DNA of 64,000 nt from positions 248,001-312,000 of the forward strand of contig NZ_CP027706.1 in the NCBI RefSeq assembly GCF_003850565.1, read 5' to 3'. Below the pieces are notes generated by a model that was not told the origin of the DNA, did not search any database, and saw only the letters and a program-made list of their open reading frames with translations. The stretch is from Pseudomonas sessilinigenes. GTDB taxonomy: Bacteria > Pseudomonadota > Gammaproteobacteria > Pseudomonadales > Pseudomonadaceae. This document shows, in pieces, positions 61,707-64,000 of the stretch. Numbering within the stretch: the stretch's first letter is position 1; the number at the start of each line of letters is the position of its first letter. The translations under genes and the position numbers were made by a program.

Positions 61707-62494
61707 GGGCGCTCCTGCTGCGGGCTGCTGCGTTGGGAGAACACCCGCGCCAGCACGTGCTCGCGGGTTTCGATGAAGCGTGGATCGGACTTGATCGCCC
61801 GGGCCGACTCGCCGGCGGCATACCGCTGGCCGAAGTCCAGGTGCAGGCGCTCGACGATCTGGCCCGGATTGGGCGCCAGGAGAATCAGGTCGGTGGCCAA
61901 AAACACCGCTTCCTCGATGTCGTGGGTGATCAGGAACACCGGCTTGGCGGTGCGTCGCCAGACTTGCAGCAACAGCTCCTGCATCTGCTCGCGCGTGAAG
62001 GCGTCCAGGGCACCGAAAGGCTCGTCCATCAGCAGCAGCCGTGGATCGGCGGCCAGGGCACGGGCCAGGCCGACACGTTGCTTCTGGCCCCCGGAGAGCT
62101 GCCAGATGCGGCGTTTGTCGAAACCGGCCAGGTCCACCAGGGCGAGCATCTCCCGGGCCCGGGCTTCGCGCTTGTCGCGGGCCACACCAGCCAGCTCCAG
62201 GCCGAAGGCGACGTTGGCCAGCACGTCCTGCCAGGGCAGCAGGGCATCGTCCTGGAACACCACGCCGCGCTCGGCGCCAGGGCCTTGCACCGGCACGCCA
62301 TCGAGGCTGATGCGCCCGGCGCTGGGTGCGACGAAACCGGCGATCAGGTTGAGCAGCGAAGTCTTGCCGCTGCCGGAGGGGCCCAGGGCGACCAGCAGTT
62401 GCTGTGGCCCCAGGGTCAGGGAGATATCGGCCAGCACCGGTTCGGCGGCGCCGGGGTACTGTGCGCTGATGCGCTCCAGTTGTAGCAAAGCCAT
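61703..62494 (-). CDS. tauB: Taurine ABC transporter ATPase TauB
   Basis: A 263-residue ATPase. Walker A is GPSGSGKTS, the Q-loop is [17 protein letters not shown], the signature is LSGGQKQR, and Walker B is [15 protein letters not shown]. The H-loop is [17 protein letters not shown] precedes the ATG. It is coupled to tauC. Confidence 0.95.
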   Translation of the reverse strand: MALLQLERISAQYPGAAEPVLADISLTLGPQQLLVALGPSGSGKTSLLNLIAGFVAPSAGRISLDGVPVQGPGAERGVVFQDDALLPWQDVLANVAFGLELAGVARDKREARAREMLALVDLAGFDKRRIWQLSGGQKQRVGLARALAADPRLLLMDEPFGALDAFTREQMQELLLQVWRRTAKPVFLITHDIEEAVFLATDLILLAPNPGQIVERLHLDFGQRYAAGESARAIKSDPRFIETREHVLARVFSQRSSPQQERP

Positions 62495-62524
62495 GACAGC
62501 TGTCTCCTTTGCGAACCCGCAGCC

Positions 62525-63502
62525 TCAGTTACTGATGAACCGGGCGCTGACGTAGGGGGCGTAGTCGGGCAGCACGGCTTCGACCTTGCCTTGTTCCTTG
62601 AGGAATACCGCGGTGTCGGTGATGGCCTTGGTGGTCGGCGCGCCGAGGCTGGCGACCTGGTCGGCGGCCAGCGGGTAGACGTTGCCTTGCAGCAGCAGGG
62701 GAATGTCGCCGGCCTTGGCTCCGGAGAGCTTTACCAGCTTGTCGACGTTGCCCGGGTTGGCCAGCCAGGCTTGCGGGTCCTTGCGGTAGTCGGCGTAGGC
62801 ATCCAGGGTCACCTTGGCGAAAGCGCTGACGATTTCCGGGTGCTTCTGGGCGAAATCCTTGCGCACGATCCAGGCGTCGAAGGTCGGCGCGCCGGATTTG
62901 GCCAGCTCGCCCGAGGTGATCAGCACCTTGCCGTTTTCCTTGGCCACGCCCAGGGCCGGGTCCCAGACGTAGGTGGCGTCGATGTCACCGCGCTTCCAGG
63001 CGGCGATGATCGCCGGGGGCGCCAGGTTGAGTACCTGGACCTTGGCCGGGTCGATGTTCCAGTGCTTGAGCGCCGCCAGCAGGCTGTAGTGGCCGGTGGA
63101 GACGAACGGCACGGCAATCTTCTTGCCCACCAGGTCCTGGGGCGTATTGATCCCGGAGCCGTCACGGGCCACCAGGGCCTCGGCAGCACCGATCTGGGTG
63201 GCGATCAGGAAGGTTTCCACCGGCACCTTGCGAGTGACGGCGGCGGTCAGTGGGCTGGAGCCCAGGTAGCCGATCTGCACGTCACCGGAGGCGATGGCGG
63301 CAATGACGTCGGCGCCGTTGTCGAACTTGCGCCAGTTGATGCTGGCCTGGGTGGCTTTTTCGTAGCTGCCGTCGGCCTGGGCGACCTTGGCCGGGTCGAC
63401 GGTGGTCTGGTACGCGACGGTGAGATCGGCCGCCTGGGCAAGGAAACTCGCTGCGGCCAGGGAGGCGGCCGCCAGGAGGCGAAGGGGGAAATGCAGTTTC
63501 AC
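62525..63502 (-). CDS. tauA: Taurine-binding periplasmic protein TauA
   Basis: A 325-residue binding protein. GTG at 63502 follows GAGGAG and gives a signal peptide (LRLLAAASLAAASFLAQA); an ATG at 63517 overlaps that ribosome site and is less likely. The mature start ADLTVAYQTTVDPAKVAQAD and the segments INWRKFDNGADVIAAIASGD and AYVWDP-like ATYVWDPALG are typical of TauA. It heads tauABCD. Confidence 0.94.
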   Translation of the reverse strand: MKLHFPLRLLAAASLAAASFLAQAADLTVAYQTTVDPAKVAQADGSYEKATQASINWRKFDNGADVIAAIASGDVQIGYLGSSPLTAAVTRKVPVETFLIATQIGAAEALVARDGSGINTPQDLVGKKIAVPFVSTGHYSLLAALKHWNIDPAKVQVLNLAPPAIIAAWKRGDIDATYVWDPALGVAKENGKVLITSGELAKSGAPTFDAWIVRKDFAQKHPEIVSAFAKVTLDAYADYRKDPQAWLANPGNVDKLVKLSGAKAGDIPLLLQGNVYPLAADQVASLGAPTTKAITDTAVFLKEQGKVEAVLPDYAPYVSARFISN

Positions 63503-63544
63503 GATGAAGCTCCTCATAGGCGGCCGTTGATCGGCGTGGGAGGA

Positions 63545-63600
63545 GCCTAAATGATCTAAGAATTATAAAATAAATAACGTTTTAGAATTAGCTTAGAAAG
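63545..63600 (-). promoter_or_regulatory. AT-rich promoter region of tauABCD
   Basis: A tract containing GATCTAAGAATTATAAAATA and AAATAACGTTTTAGAATTAG precedes tauA. It resembles the AT-rich islands before other sulfur genes but lacks a clear TTATTCC word. Confidence 0.4.
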
Positions 63601-63625
63601 AGAGAACGAGTTGAAGAGGGGAAGC

Positions 63626-63698
63626 GCGGGCAAGTCGCATCGCTGCCCGCTCGCTCCTACAGCGATGGTGCTGTGTAGGAGCGAAGCTCAGGCAGCGC
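63626..63698. repeat. Inverted pair of GGCAAGT...CTCGCTCCTAC-type repeats
   Basis: CGCGGGCAAGTCGCATCGCT continues to CTCGCTCCTAC and faces GTAGGAGCGAAGCTCAGGCA. The pair separates the tau promoter from the 3' end of gshA. Confidence 0.7.
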
Positions 63699-63708
63699 GG
63701 TGTGTCTA

Positions 63709-64000
63709 TCAGTTGCTGATAGCCAGGATGCTGGCCTGGTAGGCGCCGACGAAGACGTCGAAATCGCCCACTTCGTTCTGTTCCAGCTCGACCTGCTGTT
63801 CCAGGGACTTGCGCGCCGTCTCTTCGAACGCCGCTTGTTCTTCCTTGGCCAGGGCCTGGCTGCGGAAATGCTCGGCGTGGGCCAGGCTCTGGCGCAGGGA
63901 GAACTGGCTGAAGCTTTCCTTGCGCTCGGTCATGGTTGCCAGGACCTGGGCCGAAGGCGTCAGGGACGAGTCCTTGACCTTGGCCAGCTGGGCGTCCAGC
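63709..64000 (-). CDS. gshA: Glutamate-cysteine ligase, C-terminal part
   Basis: The frame is open from the window edge to the TGA at 63711-63709, about 96 C-terminal residues. The segment [20 protein letters not shown], continuing into [16 protein letters not shown], matches the C-terminal pattern of proteobacterial GshA (compare LTPSARIL and FALELSRQH in E. coli). The gene starts beyond the window. The enzyme joins glutamate and cysteine in glutathione synthesis, which uses the cysteine made from the sulfur released by neighbouring pathways. Assignment rests on the C-terminus only. Confidence 0.75.
   Translation of the reverse strand, partial: LDAQLAKVKDSSLTPSAQVLATMTERKESFSQFSLRQSLAHAEHFRSQALAKEEQAAFEETARKSLEQQVELEQNEVGDFDVFVGAYQASILAISN

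Overview
The window reads as chromosome of a fluorescent-group Pseudomonas, probably close to P. protegens or P. fluorescens. It is GC-rich with strong third-position GC. It carries two families of palindromic intergenic repeats typical of that group (a TGTAGCCGCTG type and a GGCAAG...CTCGCTCCTAC type). Its gene content matches Pseudomonas: AtsK, a TriABC-type pump, SfnB-family flavoproteins, BetT, and TauABCD next to GshA. These identifications come from reading protein sequences and motifs, not from a database search. No rRNA, tRNA, CRISPR array, prophage or insertion sequence was seen.

The dominant theme is scavenging of organic sulfur. At the left (1-9.3 kb) are the end of a sulfonate-type binding protein, the alkylsulfatase AtsK, a formylglycine-type sulfatase, two paralogous LysR regulators, a TonB-dependent receptor and a secreted arylsulfotransferase-like protein. 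From 9.3 to 15.9 kb lies mixed content: an orphan SUKH-type immunity-like pair, a lipoprotein, a DUF2975/Xre pair, an ankyrin protein-deaminase-transporter operon, a LysR regulator and a small avidin-like protein. At 16.2-18.2 kb is a tonB-exbB-exbD operon with a clear terminator.

From 18.5 to 24.7 kb are an RBBP9-type hydrolase, an unusual sigma-54 activator-like ATPase, a MetQ-type binding protein and a complete polar amino-acid ABC transporter. A RecF-like ATPase, a TriABC-type RND pump, a GH129-like glycosidase and a methyltransferase follow (24.8-34.5 kb). The reverse-strand block at 34.7-41.2 kb encodes two SfnB/DszC-like flavoproteins, a DszA-like monooxygenase and a MetQNI transporter, probably one operon for desulfurising an imported organosulfur compound. 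It is followed by a TcyJLN-type cystine transporter, a D-cysteine desulfhydrase and, divergently, serine acetyltransferase. Together these would import organosulfur compounds, release sulfite or sulfide, and feed cysteine synthesis.

The right part holds BetT behind a perfect 13-bp inverted repeat, an SDR/LysR divergent pair, a YghZ-type aldo-keto reductase, a divergent EmrA/EmrB-type pair, a GlxA-type regulator, a hydrolase-lipoamide dehydrogenase operon and tauABCD. The window ends inside a gene whose visible C-terminus fits glutamate-cysteine ligase (gshA), the first enzyme of glutathione synthesis.

Many sulfur genes are preceded by AT-rich islands carrying TTATTCC/GGAATAA words, which suggests a shared activator such as CysB. 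This is an inference from sequence resemblance.
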